A stretch of 64,000 nucleotides of DNA from Stemphylium vesicarium (lineage: Eukaryota; Ascomycota; Dothideomycetes; Pleosporales; Pleosporaceae): positions 1 through 64,000 of the forward strand of contig QXCR01000040.1 in the NCBI GenBank assembly GCA_004380135.1, in the 5' to 3' direction. The notes under the pieces are model-generated. The model had not been told where the DNA came from, made no database searches, and was given only the letters and a program-made list of their open reading frames with translations. Of the stretch, positions 1-12,644 are shown one piece after another. Positions within the stretch are counted from its first letter, which is position 1. Each line of letters starts with the position of its first letter. Position numbers and translations under genes: made by a program.

Positions 1-1651
1 TCTGATCGTACATGCTCCCATGCCGTCAAACACCAACGCCATGGAATGTAGCAGATAGCCATCCGCAAAACGCCAACGTATCCAAGGCACCACATAGTGC
101 TTAGTCGCAAGAATTGCCCTCAACGCTGATGTAAAATTGTAGAAAAAGGGTACTCAAAGAAATGCAGTAATGTACAGGAGGCAAAGAGCTGATGAAAACA
201 ACGTATGCTTGCTCGCTGAGAGCGGCTTTGCACCCGAATATAGACCTTATTTGAGGTTATAATAGAGGTCTTCGTGTTAGAGAGCTCGACACGAGCTGCA
301 TCTCCACTCAAGCACGAGTCGGTACCATATCATTGGGCCACATCTACTTGGGCGAATGCAGTTTCGAAAGTTGAAAAAGTCTTCGTCGCTTGGTCGGCTC
401 CGTACCTAACTGAGTGCGCCCAATGCGTATGTTGACATCTACTTGCGGACGACGCGCTGCGTCTAACCACATGGCCCATATACGCTGCAGGCGCCGCAAT
501 CAATTGAAAATGATCGCGTCAATCGGCATTGGCAAAACGTGCTCGGCAACCCGGCGACAATTAGAGCACGCGACCAGAAGTTGGGGAAATGATTTCTTTT
601 CCTTGACACATGGGGAAGGCGTTTTCAGCTTTTTTCGTCACGCAGCTCCGCGATGGCGAGGACGAGAGATCACTGCGATGCGACACGTCCGTGCAAAACG
701 CCGGAGCCATTCGTTCTCTTTTTCCATTTGATGCGCGGTCCGAGTGTTGAAAGATACGATACCATGTCGATGACTTGCTTTTGCCGGTAGGAAACGTCAA
801 GTTTTCTTTTTCCCGTAACGTTTATGCGGAGGCTTGGTTAAGTCGCGGGTGCTAGCTGATTAACCAGGCAACCGACCGCTGCTCACCACACCACTACGTA
901 GTTACACCAACGGCGCGGAGCGCGTTCATGCAGGGCACGTCGGCGACGCTGAAGCGGTGGCGGCGGCACAGATCTTCAGAGCTGGATCTGTGCATCATCG
1001 AAACGGTGGCGAACAGATGTAAGCAGAAAGGAAATTACGGCGGGAGTCTGGGGTTGTCGCACTACTGTGGCGAAGTTTAGCGACAACAGTAAAGGGGCGC
1101 GATGACGATATTTGGTTCTGGTAATCAGAATAATTCGATTGAGTTTGATAAGATGTTGATAGGGTTTCCGATAAAGTTGTCGCAAGATCAACTTTGCGAT
1201 TCATGGCAATTATACTCCTGCGCCTCTCTCTCTATGTGAACAGCATCTCCTTGACAAGACAAAGGAGAAAACAAGCGTTGCTCGGAACGCGGACGAAACA
1301 GGTCTATGAGTACGATACGACAAAGGGGGGATGCGCCGATACGATGCACGCGAAATGAGCTGACAGGAAAAGTACGCAAAGAAATTTCCAAGCTTGTTGG
1401 AGATTGACGATGGGAAATCCTCGACTTTTTGATCTTCCGATGATGATGGTACCGCCGGTAGATCGTGAGAGAAAGAAACAACATGAGTCGTAAATATGTA
1501 CATCGAATGCAATGGGGGGTTTGTCGTAGACGCGTGAGGTGAAGCGTAGCCAGCTTTGCTTCAGGAGCCTCCGGGGCTAGAGTATGTATGGACGCTGATG
1601 GGTTTGATGTATTAGGTGCGTCCCTTGTTGTTGTGGTTTGATAGGATTTAT
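1..1651. other. Intergenic, no gene seen
   Basis: Short open frames occur on both strands but none shows a family motif, codon pattern or splice structure that supports a gene. The right end is the 3' flank of the CRIB-domain gene. I see no tRNA, repeat or transposon ends here. Confidence 0.5.
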
Positions 1652-4265
1652 CTACATCCGAACAGGCGTTTGTGTGGCCCGAGGAGGCTGTGGAAAAAGA
1701 CTTAGTATAGGCGAGCGGGGTTGCGTTGTAGTCGCCGCGCGGCTGCGTGGCTTTGCTGGTTGTTCCTCAACAACGGGAGATGGAGAAAGTAGCTTAGCTG
1801 CACCATCAGAGAGGGCGGGCTTGTGCTGGCGTGTGGGTGCAGGTTCAGAGCGTTCCAAGTCCTGACGAACAAGATTGAGTGATGTCTCCAACTCTTGCTC
1901 AGCTGTCAACTTGTTGGCGCGCTGTGATCCACGACGAGCAAGGTCGAGCGAGGCCTTGACTTCGCTCTCAATCAACATAGATGAGCGTCCCTCATCTTGA
2001 GTGATTTCATCATCCGAAGCAAAAAATGTTCGTCCTTCCAAAGAACGCCCAGGTGGGGTCACATCGTCGTCCTCGCGTAGAGACTCAATCTGGTCGGCCA
2101 TTTGGTCCACGATCAGGCTGAAGCCAAGTTCCTTTCGGTTGCGGCGGGAGGGTACCAAATCCGGAACACTTCCTGCGGAGCTAGCAGAGCGCCTAACTGG
2201 CGAGCTCCAGAGACCCGAGCCTTGAATAGAAGACATCAGGCTACTGTCGTACGAGCTTCGCCTGCTGAGTCGAACGTGGCTGCTGCGCGCAGAGCTCGTG
2301 GCGCTTGGACCATTGTCAAGCATAGGAAAGTGGCGATCGGACTCAGCGTACTCGTCGAGAAGATCCTCATAGGTAACCTCTCGGGTATCTTTGTACTCCT
2401 GAGGAACCAAAAGAGAAGGACTGAGGACGAAACCAGTGCCACCACTGTAGTGGTTCGAGTTGAAAAGATCGGATGGAGTGGTCGGTAGTCCTGTACTTGG
2501 AGTCGAAGTGGATATCGCTGAAGTGGGATCCAACTCTGGCACGTTGCTCGTACTGGGGACGAGCAAAGATGAGCGGAAAGAATCAGGTGCGAAACGGCCT
2601 GTGTTGGTAGGAATGACTTGCGATTCGCGGTTGTTGTGTGCATAGGCGATGGCCGGGATTTGCGTGTAGCCAGCGCCACTATCGGATGCACGATCCCACT
2701 CGAAGTCACATTCGGCTTCCAGCGCATTGTCATAGATATAATCGACGTCTTCCTCCCATGACTCCTCAATTGCGCGCCATGTGTTGGATTGGCGACGATT
2801 ATGAGGTCTCCTGATTGACATTCTCCGAGCTACACTGGTGGAGCCCAGCGTGTCAGACTGCTGCGATGAAGGTCGGGAGCTCGTGGTCTCGGCCCTTGGT
2901 GAGACATCAAATTGCCCTTGGGGTTGCATCCTATTGCCAAATGGTGTTTGTTGATTTTGGAAGGAGAACGATCCGAAGTAAGACGAGTTAGGTGAGCCTG
3001 GAGCTCTGAAGGGAGGGTGTGGTGCGGGTCTTGGGCTAACGAATCGCTCTGGCTCCTCAGCAACATCTGCGAGACTTGGACTGAACGGCGGTGTGGTCGC
3101 ATGAATCGCGGAGTCGTCTGGTGTTGTAAGAGCGTGCCCAAAGTACGATGTATCTTCTTCTATCTCTGGCAGAGGATCTGGAGTAGTGACCGCAGAAAGC
3201 GCAAATGAGTCCCAGATTCCAGACTCTCTTTTGGATCGAGACAATCTACGGGCGTTTGACATTTTGTCATCGTATGCAGGGTCAAGAGGAAGGCGAGGCG
3301 AGATCAAAGGTGGCGTCGTGATGGAAGGTGCTTGAGTGTGTTTCCGGGGGCTGACGCCTGGCTGAGAAAAGCTCTCGATGGACCTCGCTAGACGAAGTGG
3401 TCGTCGCGAGAGGGGGAACTGGGGCGCATTATCTGTGGCGAAGCATGGATCAGGGCTCCGAGGTGGTGAACCAATGCTCAACGCAGATGATGATCGCTCT
3501 TCGCCAGAAGCAAGGTTTTCGGAAGAGAAGTTGTTGAAATGAAAGCTCGCAGCTGATGTGGAGTTTTGCTGATAATGTTGCGAGGCGCGCCCTGTCAGGT
3601 AGCCTGGGCCGAGCTTATCAGTAGCAGCCTGTTCGAGAGCAGCGAATTGATGTCGGTCGGTATGCGAGAGGTGCTGAAAGTCAAATGGACTGGAGATGCG
3701 GCTGATGAGACTCGCACCTGCGACAACGGTAAGCTTAGAGAAATATCTGAACAGTAACAGGCCACTTACTGGAGTCTTCAGATTGGTTGGTGCCCCTTCT
3801 GCTCTTTCGCAAAATCGACGTTCGCCTGTCACTAACGTCTCCTTCATATTCATCAACGCCAATGATGGGCGTTTCGCTAAGCCTCTTGCCTTTTTTCCCT
3901 CGGAACAACGATCTCCGCGACCCTGTAGACTGATGGCTTTTACTACTTCCCTGGTGGTTGCCAGGTGGTGAGCCATGCCATGAAGTCTCGTGGTCTGCCA
4001 TGTCGGGTTGGTTCAGGGACAGCAAAGAGGGCGTCATGGACGTTGCGGTATTGCTCCTTGATCGCAAGTTGAACACGGAACTTCGTCTAGCGGGGTTGAA
4101 CCTGTGGTGCAGTTCTGGTGAGTGGGCACCAGCGTGAGACGAGGACATGGATTGCTGATCTGGCCAAAAGTCCTGACCAAAGGTGGAGCCTTGGGGTCCA
4201 GTAGCCTGGGAATCTACTGACGACTGTCGGGATCGAGAGACATCGCTCTTGTGGAATGAAAACAT
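1652..4265 (-). CDS. CRIB-domain protein, putative Cdc42/Rac effector
   Basis: Two exons (4265-3770 and 3717-1652) joined by a 52-nt GTAAGT..CAG intron give about 853 residues. The first in-frame ATG is at 4265; the frame stays open upstream but only with non-ATG codons. Residues about 173-184 read ISSPFDFQHLSH, matching the CRIB/PBD consensus ISxPxxFxHxxH that binds GTP-loaded Cdc42 or Rac. The intron lies just before this motif. The rest is long, Ser/Pro/Arg-rich and probably disordered, with many RRxS-like sites and no kinase domain, so this is not a PAK. By analogy with yeast Gic1/Gic2 it would act in polarity at the cell cortex, which is inference. It is isolated, with 7.6 kb of gene-free DNA upstream. 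Confidence 0.8.
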
Positions 4266-5527
4266 CTCTTGAAAGTTAAGAAGAGTCCCAAGAAAACAGA
4301 TACTGATGTAATCAATGCGAGTTGGGATGTGCAGGTCCCCACAAGCGGCCGGCAAATGTCTTTAAGCCACAACCATCGAGGTTAGACGAGATATCCTGGG
4401 AGTTCCTGGCGCGCGCACGCGGGATGGGATGTTGTGAGTTGGAGCGGCCGGGTTATACGCCTGCTGGAAGCGTCAGTGGTCTATGCGTAGTAGGGACCAT
4501 TGGAGTACGGGACGTTGGGAGTGGAGAGGGACGCGAGAGGACTGACCTTGGGCCAAGCCTTGGGATACAAGCGTGACAAAAGAGGGCAGACGTATAGTCG
4601 ATATGCAATAGCAGCGAAAGTAATATATGCGCACCTCGCAAGGTAGATAGACGGGGTGTTTGCAGGGGACAGAAACAACAACGCAAGAGCCTAATCACGG
4701 GCCACTGTACCTCAGGGCAACGGCGGATGATGAAGGGGGTCTCCCTCTGTGTGGTGATATGACGAGGATGCGGTCAGGGAGTCGGGGTCGAGTGAAAACT
4801 GGCGAATGGCACAGACGGAAGTTAGACTGACGGCGGCTACAAATCCGAGAATACGATTGTTTGATAGGTGAGCAGCGAGTCGAGTAAGGATCGTATTTGC
4901 TGAAGAGCAGTCATGGGCGTTATGTGTAGTATTGCATGCCGTGCTACGGGAGTAGGTGGAGGTTTTGTGGCCGGTAAGGTACCAGCAGAAGTAGGGATGA
5001 TCTCACTATGTAGGTACATGCCGGCCTGGTCGAGCAGCGGAGAGCATGTGGAGAAAGATGGATGGTGCTCAGTGCGCTCCACCGTGTTAGTGACATCCAA
5101 GATGTGCAGGGACAGGGCTCCCTGCGCGCAAGCAGCAGAGGGCGACATGGGTATCTGCCGCTGAGCGACGGCGTCTGGACGTGTGTTAGTGGCTGGGGAG
5201 AGCGGTAACAGGGGTATCGTGAACGGGGGATGCCCGGCTTCGCAGGCCTACGAGCCACTGAGCATCAGCACACACAAGAATGCGGCCCGACAGGTCGGCC
5301 TGAGCAATATAACGTCGCAGGGGCAGCGAGGGCGCGAGCTGATTGGGCGTGGCAGCGAAATAAACGGTTAAATCTGCTGCATACATATCTGCTCTGACCA
5401 CATCTAGGCCCGCTGTGCCAGCATGAGGGAGGTGAGCTCCAATTTGCTTACGAGCCGGCCGCATGTTGTTGTGCAACCGAGGAGGATCCGACAGCATGCA
5501 GGAGAGCATGGCGAGTCTGGAGTAAGC

Positions 5528-5552
5528 TGCCGCTGCCGCTGCCGCTGCTACT
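5528..5552. repeat. GCCGCT microsatellite
   Basis: About four imperfect units of GCCGCT/GCTGCC in the gene-free stretch. It is a simple repeat and no function is implied. Confidence 0.8.
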
Positions 5553-6961
5553 GCAAATGTTGTGTGAGCTGATGACTAACGCCCCAGTCGCACGAGACGC
5601 GTAAAATGTGCTGAAAAGATACGAGTCGGTATCCATAGGCGGGGAACGGAGCATTTCGATAGGGTACAGTATTTGTGCTGTTAGTGCCGAGCAGTTGCCG
5701 GCTTCGCATTTTCCAGCGGGCACGGCGCAGCACCTACAGGGTTAGGCCTTGTATGCGCGCTGCACTCGCGCGTGCATAAACCCTCAGCCTCTCTGGGTCT
5801 GCCACATTGGCGTGGCTGTTGGCCTGCGCATCTTTACGAGAGGCGTCAACTCTGTTAAAAGGACTCTGGTACACCGCAGTCGTGCGTGCTTCCGCGGACC
5901 AAGGAACCTGTCTTGAAGAGATCGCGTTGGGCGTCTTACTAGACGCGAGAGTTTGCTTGGGTGGCCATAGAGCAACCTTCCGTCTGTAGATCTTCGCTCC
6001 TGAGACATGCGGAAGATGAAACAGCCGGAGAGCCCCCCTATGGTGGCAGACGATGTGTCCAAGGACTCGATACCCCGCCTCACTCAGACGTCTCAATATC
6101 TACAGGGCTCGCAGGTGGATCGATCGAATCGCGAACAGCCCTCGTCGAGGTCAAAGGGTCGCCTGAGGATTGTCTCGAATCACTACCAATCCCAAACATG
6201 TTTCGAGAATCCTCGGTCAAGACACGACAGTAGAGTGCAAGCTACTGCAAGCTGTGAGACCTCGACCATCTGCTTTTTCCTTTGTAGTTGGAAAGATTTG
6301 TTCTGGTCAGCGTGCACAGGGTACCGCATTGCACCGTTGCACAGCCAGCGAAGCATGGCCTCGAGCTTTCTCTTCAGTGCCATGCCGTGATGCGGCTGGG
6401 TGCGACACTGCAAACGTTCCCGTCAGCCGCTGTGAGACTGCTCTGTATACAAGACGTATGACGAGCGCTTATCTTCACGCTGTGCTTCTCCACTACAGGA
6501 AGCGGGCAATCAAAAAAACAAGGGACTTACATTGTTTGATAGCGAGCTGTGTGGGGGATGTGTGCAGTGCGCTTCTACTTCAGCTGCATGAACGCAAAGA
6601 GAGCACACCGACATATTCTTAATAAGGCCGCGCCATCGTGCGCCCAGGTGCCGTGCTCGTACATCTCTAGACGGCGGTATTCTCGTATCGCTGGTGCCGA
6701 CTTCTCCGTGTCGTGGTAAAGCGTCGTGGTGGCCATGTGCCGAGGAGCCAAGGTCCTAACGTCGTGACCTCGGGTTATTTCCTGCACGTGTGCTGCAGTG
6801 AAGATCGAGTCACGTGTGTTGTGGTCCCGCCGGCCTTGTTCACGCACGTGCCCGGAGCCTGCCCCCGGCAGCAGTGACTGGAAGGAGCAACCTTGAAGTT
6901 TTCGAACGTTGTCCTCGAAACGAGGGAACCAAACCTCCGCACTGCCGGAGACACGCATGCG

Positions 6962-6980
6962 ATCATCATCATCATCATCA
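6962..6980. repeat. ATC trinucleotide microsatellite
   Basis: Six consecutive ATC units. It gives runs of Ile, Ser or His in forward frames, which should not be mistaken for protein signal. Confidence 0.85.
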
Positions 6981-7656
6981 TGGCCATCGCTCTCCCAATC
7001 GCGAACAACACGGCTCAGGATGCACGCACGCACACGGCAGACTCAGCTCCAGAATTCCTGCGCATTGCGCGGATTTCTCCTTGTTCATGCAGTGGTCCCC
7101 AACCGCACATCGCCGAGGACTACGCCGTGCCTCCACCTTTTCTACTACTCCGGCGTAGCGGGGTCCACGTCTTACGCATCCTATCTGCGCGTTCTAACTC
7201 CTACTCTATCCACTCTCTTCCTGGAGAGGATGACGTTCTTTGCATGACCACTGCGCCATTCCCTGAACGAGAAAAGAACGTCTCCAGTGGACTCGTACCT
7301 AAGGTTCGCCGCCCGTACTTCCGGAGACGACCTTCACCGGTGACTCCACAGGGCAATCCATGCGCGCTGTAGTCCACTTCTGTGGGAATGGTCTGTACAC
7401 CAACTACCTCGTTGTGTCCAATAATAGCCGGCCCTCTTCGCCATACTTGCCAGTTCACTGGAGAAAGCAAGGGACGGAACGCAGCTCTGTGTTCGAAAGA
7501 CACGCTGGCGGTACAACGGGGCGAACGTGTGGTTCCTCGTTTCTCCTCGTTTCTCTATTCTGCACACGCATCTTTCCCATCGTTTCTTCGGCGCAATAAC
7601 CTTGTTTTCTGTTCCTGCATGCGCCTTTTACGATCTAACCCCTCTTGTCAGAATAC

Positions 7657-7676
7657 TAGCTGTTAGCTGTTAGCTG
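7657..7676. repeat. Short tandem repeat TAGCTGT
   Basis: Three head-to-tail copies of a 7-bp TAGCTGT-like unit in non-coding DNA. No associated element was found. Confidence 0.7.
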
Positions 7677-10600
7677 GGACCTCCCATACCACCACCCGGA
7701 CTTAGCTCCCCGATCCCAACATTGTACTGACCCAACCAACTAGTAGAGCAGCCTGCACGCCTCAAGGATCTCCAACTACGGGACACGAACAGGAACCCCG
7801 CGAAGTCAATATTGAAATGCGCATGCGGATCGGGAGGGCCACCCGTGCGAGTATTCTGCAGATTGGCCACGCCACGGCTACGATGGCTGCGACCAACCGT
7901 TCCACCGGAGAACACCATAGGCTCTTTCCGTCTATTACTTCGTGGGGTCTGGCATTGCATCTGGCAGAGGGTTCTCGGGGCGATTTGTGAAACGGCATGC
8001 ACGAGGACGGGCAATGACCCGGTGCCTACTCTCTGAACACGATGAATCCAGAACTCTGGCTTACTCCGCCTACGGCCAACTGGCCCGAAAGAACCCCACG
8101 ATTACTGATTTTCCAGCTCTGGGCCGTTTTGTCGATTGTCAAACCAACAGAGTGAATGCCTTTACTTTGGGCACGTATCGGGCATGTTTGATCGTGTGCT
8201 TGAGTTCCACGGACCAGGTCAGAGGTGCTGCATAGCTGCATGAGCAACGCTTTGGCTTGGGGGTTCTTTTGCGGTTCCTCAACGGAAAACGAAAGTAGCG
8301 TATGTGGCGTTTTAAGCGTATCCGTTCGGCAGGCTTGGCAACTGGCGGGCAACCGATACCCTACCCAACAACGGACGCTCTCGTGTCTACAAACACCAAT
8401 GATGCGCTCGCAGATCTACCGAACCTAATCTCACATCCTGTGGGGTTAGCAACCTTTACGCCTACCTCCGATCAGGCTTGATACGTTGGCTGACAAGTAA
8501 TCATACCATTGTCTCCTCGAAACGTCACGGAAAGTTTCGCTTAAGGCCGACAAATGGGTCACGAATAGGACTGCTCACTACAAGGTCAAAGTATCCCTTG
8601 ATACTTGGCTCGTAAGCCTTGCAAAAGCATACCCAGGTATTGGTAATAGTTACACCAATGCTTCTGGAACCTGGTCCAACGGTACTTCCACGGTGCGTAC
8701 AACATCCGGCCGCACCTTTTGCACCGCCGTGTCAAGCTCGCAATGCACGAATATCCTCAGCACCTCATCTGAGTCTCGGTCCACAGGTAGATGTCTCTAT
8801 GCGGGGTTGGCAGAGTTTTCACGTAGCATGGATGATGTCCCCGATACCTGGGTACAGCCGCAGGTACGAATTCGCCGCTGATGCACCCAACTATAGCAAT
8901 GTAAGAATTGGACGATTTCCAACCTCTGTGCAGCAATACCTTTCCTCTTATGATGCTTCCGCACCCCAACAAAGAGGGGCACTTTTCGTACGAAGTTTCT
9001 TCCGCTGTTCAACCACTCGGCAGTTTGATACTTCCTGGGATCCACTGCATTTGGTTCACGCATGGACGTTCAAAAATACGCATAGATCCTCCCAATACCT
9101 GCAAGTATGCCCCATTTGCTGACACCGCCGATATACGGAGGACATGCTTTGATCGGATCCGATAGTTCAATGCTACCTGGAGACCTGCGACCAGCTGCCG
9201 CCGGATGAGTGCGGGAAAGCGCAAGAGTACACGTTGCAATGTTGTGCGGCCGATGCGCCCATAGCATACACCGCCATGTTGTGAGCAAAGGAGAACAATG
9301 TGTGTGAGAGCGCATTCCCACCAATCATTATTCGTTGAGCCCCATCTCAGCGCCACATCATCTATGCTCAGGATATACAGCGGGCCAACGTTCTTCCCTC
9401 CCGTCTCGTCGCCGACGACGATGCCGATATAGGAAGCCATGACCGTTCCCTTGCGCGCATCTCATCTCGTCAACAGGTTGGGCTGCGGTGGCACACGGCC
9501 CGCAAAGCAAGGGTCGCACTCCTTCCACCGACGATCCAGAGCCACCAACAGTACTATGAGCCGTGCCGCCCCAGTGTGAACTGCAGACCTGATCACTGGT
9601 GAGATGGGGTTAATAATGCAACGGCGGTCCCGTGATGCACAATCCTCCTCGGCTGCTCCCTTGAAAGGGCAGGTGTCCGGTCCTCAGTTGCTCGTGGCGC
9701 ACAAGGGACGATTTTTTCTTTCCTCGGACATCATTTGCAAGATCCAGATCAAAGGATCGAAGCGAAGGAGTCTCATCTGATCTTGCATATCCACTTTAAC
9801 TTGAATCCCCGATTTCTTTCAGTATTTGGTATTGTCTCCATTTCACGTATGAAAGCCGGTGGTATCTTGGAGTGGGTCCACGACCTCGCCCCCTCCTTCG
9901 CAAGGACGCAGCCGTTCGTCGATGCATCTTCCAGGCCCTTTGCATATACAATTTCCCACAACGTCTCAATGGAGTTCAACGCGCGATTATAGTTGTGTCA
10001 ATCAGCGCTGTTCTAGGGCCTATGCACCGAGGTATGGCATCATCGGACGCGGGATATTATTACACATGCGAAGAATTCGCCAAAAAAAAGCAAGGAAAAC
10101 TGACCATCACGCGACTTGCAACTGCATACGACTAGATGCAACTACAACGACTGGAGTAAGGGCTCGATCGCAATCTCATTTTTCTCATCCCTTGCTGCAG
10201 ATACATGCAGCATGTCAGAAGAGTAAGAAAAAAGAAGAAGCACGACGTATTTACCTAGGTACATGTACTAGGTCAAGCAAGCATGCGAAATGTAAGTACG
10301 CCGTACTTTTGCTTTTCCCTTTCCCTTCCGTTCCAGTAGCCCCAGATGCCGGAGCCACGAAAAAACGAAGCACACATAAACGGGTATACCCATCGACCTC
10401 GGGGGATTAACAGGATGTCGACGACAATTTCTTTTTCCAAAGACCACGTCACTGGAAATGTGGACTTGGTGAAAGATCTAGATACATTGTAATTTCCAGG
10501 GCTCTACGTTATGAAAGCAAAGTGGTGTGAGAATTTTCTCCCTCTTGCATTGACGAAACGAAGAGTGGTGCGATCTTTTTCTTTTCTTGAGCTGGGAGAA

Positions 10601-11908
10601 GCAAAGGGGAGACATGTGTACACACTTCACTGGTACACACGTTCAGTCGGCTCGTATCTTTCGCTGGTATCGTCCTCACTGGACAAGGGACCCAGGTTAC
10701 ATACTGTAGGACGACAGTCTCGCTCCATAACCACACCTCGTGTTGAAGCGGCCAACCCAAATCGTTGGGTAGCAAAAACTCGATGGACGCTGAACCCAGG
10801 CCTTCGTGATGGAAAGGTGGAACGACAAGTCGCACGCACAGACTCCCCTGCTCACATGTCGTGGAAACACAATGTGGTACGAGAAAGTAAGCCATGACAC
10901 GTAGGTCAGCCAGCCGATTTACCTTTCAACGCTTTTTTTTTTCCTCCTCATTTCTCGCCTGGGGAGAATTAGGTTCCGTCGTACAACGTTGCGTGGGCGG
11001 CCGGATGATGGACTTGCCGAGGTGGGTTTGGTTGCGCAGATACGATAGGGCGTGTGATTGACTACTTCTACGTTTCCTAAAGGCAGAGTCTTATGTTTGA
11101 AAACGCCCGATGCATAGATGGAGGATATGCGGACGGGACGAATCGGTGTTTGTGTTGTGATGCGTATTTGCGCGACTGACGTTGCAAGGCTGGGATAAGC
11201 ATTGAGATGGAGCATGCTGTACCTAGATGTCAACGATATTGTCTTAGATATGAAAGTGTAGAGGATTTTCAATGGCAAGGCGAAAGTGGACCAGACAGCC
11301 AATGGCAGTGAGTAATATGTCGATGCTGTCTGGTATAGGATGACTGCGCAGGCCCGGAGTTTCTCTTTCCTCAGAAGAAGGTGAAACTAGTCAAGAGAGC
11401 TCTCATCGGATGAGAACAGCGGTGTTGAGTGAATCAAAGCGTCGTGATAGACCCTTCACAGAGAGCCGAATTTGTGCTGCAGAGAACGTGTGAGTGTATT
11501 ACAGTAGTCTACTTCCGCACTCGTTCCAGGTGTAGGTGTCTATACCGCGGTTTCATGATCCTGGATTTATGTGAAGAATACGGATGTGCGAGATGCTGAT
11601 GTGAAGGACGTCTGACCGGGCTGTTGTGAAAATGGGGCACTGTATTTGAGTCACAGCCTTGATGCACTCGTATCTGTCTGAGTCTGACAGTGAAATCGCA
11701 CCGCATCTTTACTGTTTTCCAGCCACTCCTCATCCACGAAGCTGATAGTCAAACCAGGGGTGCAGCTGCAGACCGATACAAAGGTCCTTTGAATATTCTG
11801 ATTCTGATTGATCGTTCTGTGTGGTAAAGGTATATACAGTCCCACAGCAACGAAGTCCGAAGCAACCGGTACGCCTAATCTGCCCGCTCTTCCTTGTGTT
11901 TGCACCTC

Positions 11909-12205
11909 CTAGTGGTGTTCATCGTGGTGGTCGTCCTTGAAGAATAGCTGTTCGGCAACGCAGTATCCGGCGAAGGCGACTGTCGCTATGCCGAGGCCGG
12001 GGAAGGAGCCCTTGAAGCGGTTGAAGCGGGTGAAGGGCCCCGTGTATCGCCATTGCTCACTAGCTTGGCATAAGTATATCGCATACAGGGGAATGTCGGC
12101 TATCAGGACATACTATCGCGCCCATGGGTCTCCCTTGGTGCCGTTTGCGGAGGCAGCGGCGAACTTCTTGGGATCGAAACCGGTGATGGAGGGGCGTGGT
12201 GCCAT
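11909..12205 (-). CDS. NDUFB3: NADH:ubiquinone oxidoreductase B12 subunit (NDUFB3-type)
   Basis: A small two-exon gene (12205-12114 and 12059-11909) with a 54-nt GTATGT..TAG intron, encoding 80 residues. Splicing rejoins DPWARY to EQWRYTGPFTRFNRFKG, the signature of the fungal complex I B12 family. A hydrophobic segment (GLGIATVAFAGYCVAEQLFF) follows, then a His/Asp-rich tail. Length and single membrane segment match this accessory subunit of the complex I membrane arm in the mitochondrial inner membrane. It is divergent from CAF1, with 439 bp between start codons. The spliced identity is clear from the motif. Confidence 0.87.
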
Positions 12206-12644
12206 GGCGACGGTGTGCTGCTAGAGTTAGCGATTGCCGAGTTTTGGGCGCGCCAATTGGGGAGGTGAAGACACGAACGTACTGTGTTTGCCTCGTGAGA
12301 AGCTTAGGTAAGGCAAGGCGGTTGCGGGAGCTGTTGTCGTCGCCTACCTGGGCGTCCATCAGTCGCATCTGGCAGCGTCTTGGCGACGATCATGGCGCAC
12401 GGCCTTCGGAACCCATCGCATCGTCAACTGTGGTTGCTCTCCCCCACACCAATCACATCCGCAACAATTCATCGTTACGAGCTCCGTCCACGTGTTTCAG
12501 AGCCTCTCACCAGCTCTCCACTTTCGCAAAGAGAATTCTGTATTTCCAGAACTACCTTCTTTCCCGTGTTTCTCGCGAATTACCGGCCCCTTGACCACTC
12601 TCACCCACGCGCGAGTCGCAGCAATAGCCACACATCCCACCACG
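12206..12644. promoter_or_regulatory. Divergent promoter region NDUFB3/CAF1
   Basis: This 439-bp gap between two divergent start codons must hold both promoters and 5' UTRs. The right half is pyrimidine-rich. I see no clear TATA box. A frame continuous with CAF1 extends to 12492 but has no ATG before 12645. Confidence 0.5.

Larger units (their letters stand above)
4266..11908. other. 7.6-kb stretch without a supported gene
   Basis: Open frames of up to about 180 codons exist on both strands, but they overlap one another, often begin with non-ATG codons and show no recognisable domain or consistent splice sites. I saw no terminal repeats, transposase or reverse transcriptase motifs. Simple repeats occur at 5528-5552, 6962-6980 and 7657-7676. 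It lies between the 5' end of the CRIB gene and the 3' end of NDUFB3, so it may hold a long promoter, non-coding RNA or fast-evolving small genes. Confidence 0.5.

Noticed and set aside
9009..9440. 143-codon minus-strand frame in the gene-free stretch
   Set aside because: The sequence has no recognisable fold or motif and overlaps other random frames.
10509..10897. Matching 128-codon frames on both strands
   Set aside because: A chance lack of stops on both strands in non-coding DNA; neither translation shows a domain or splice context.
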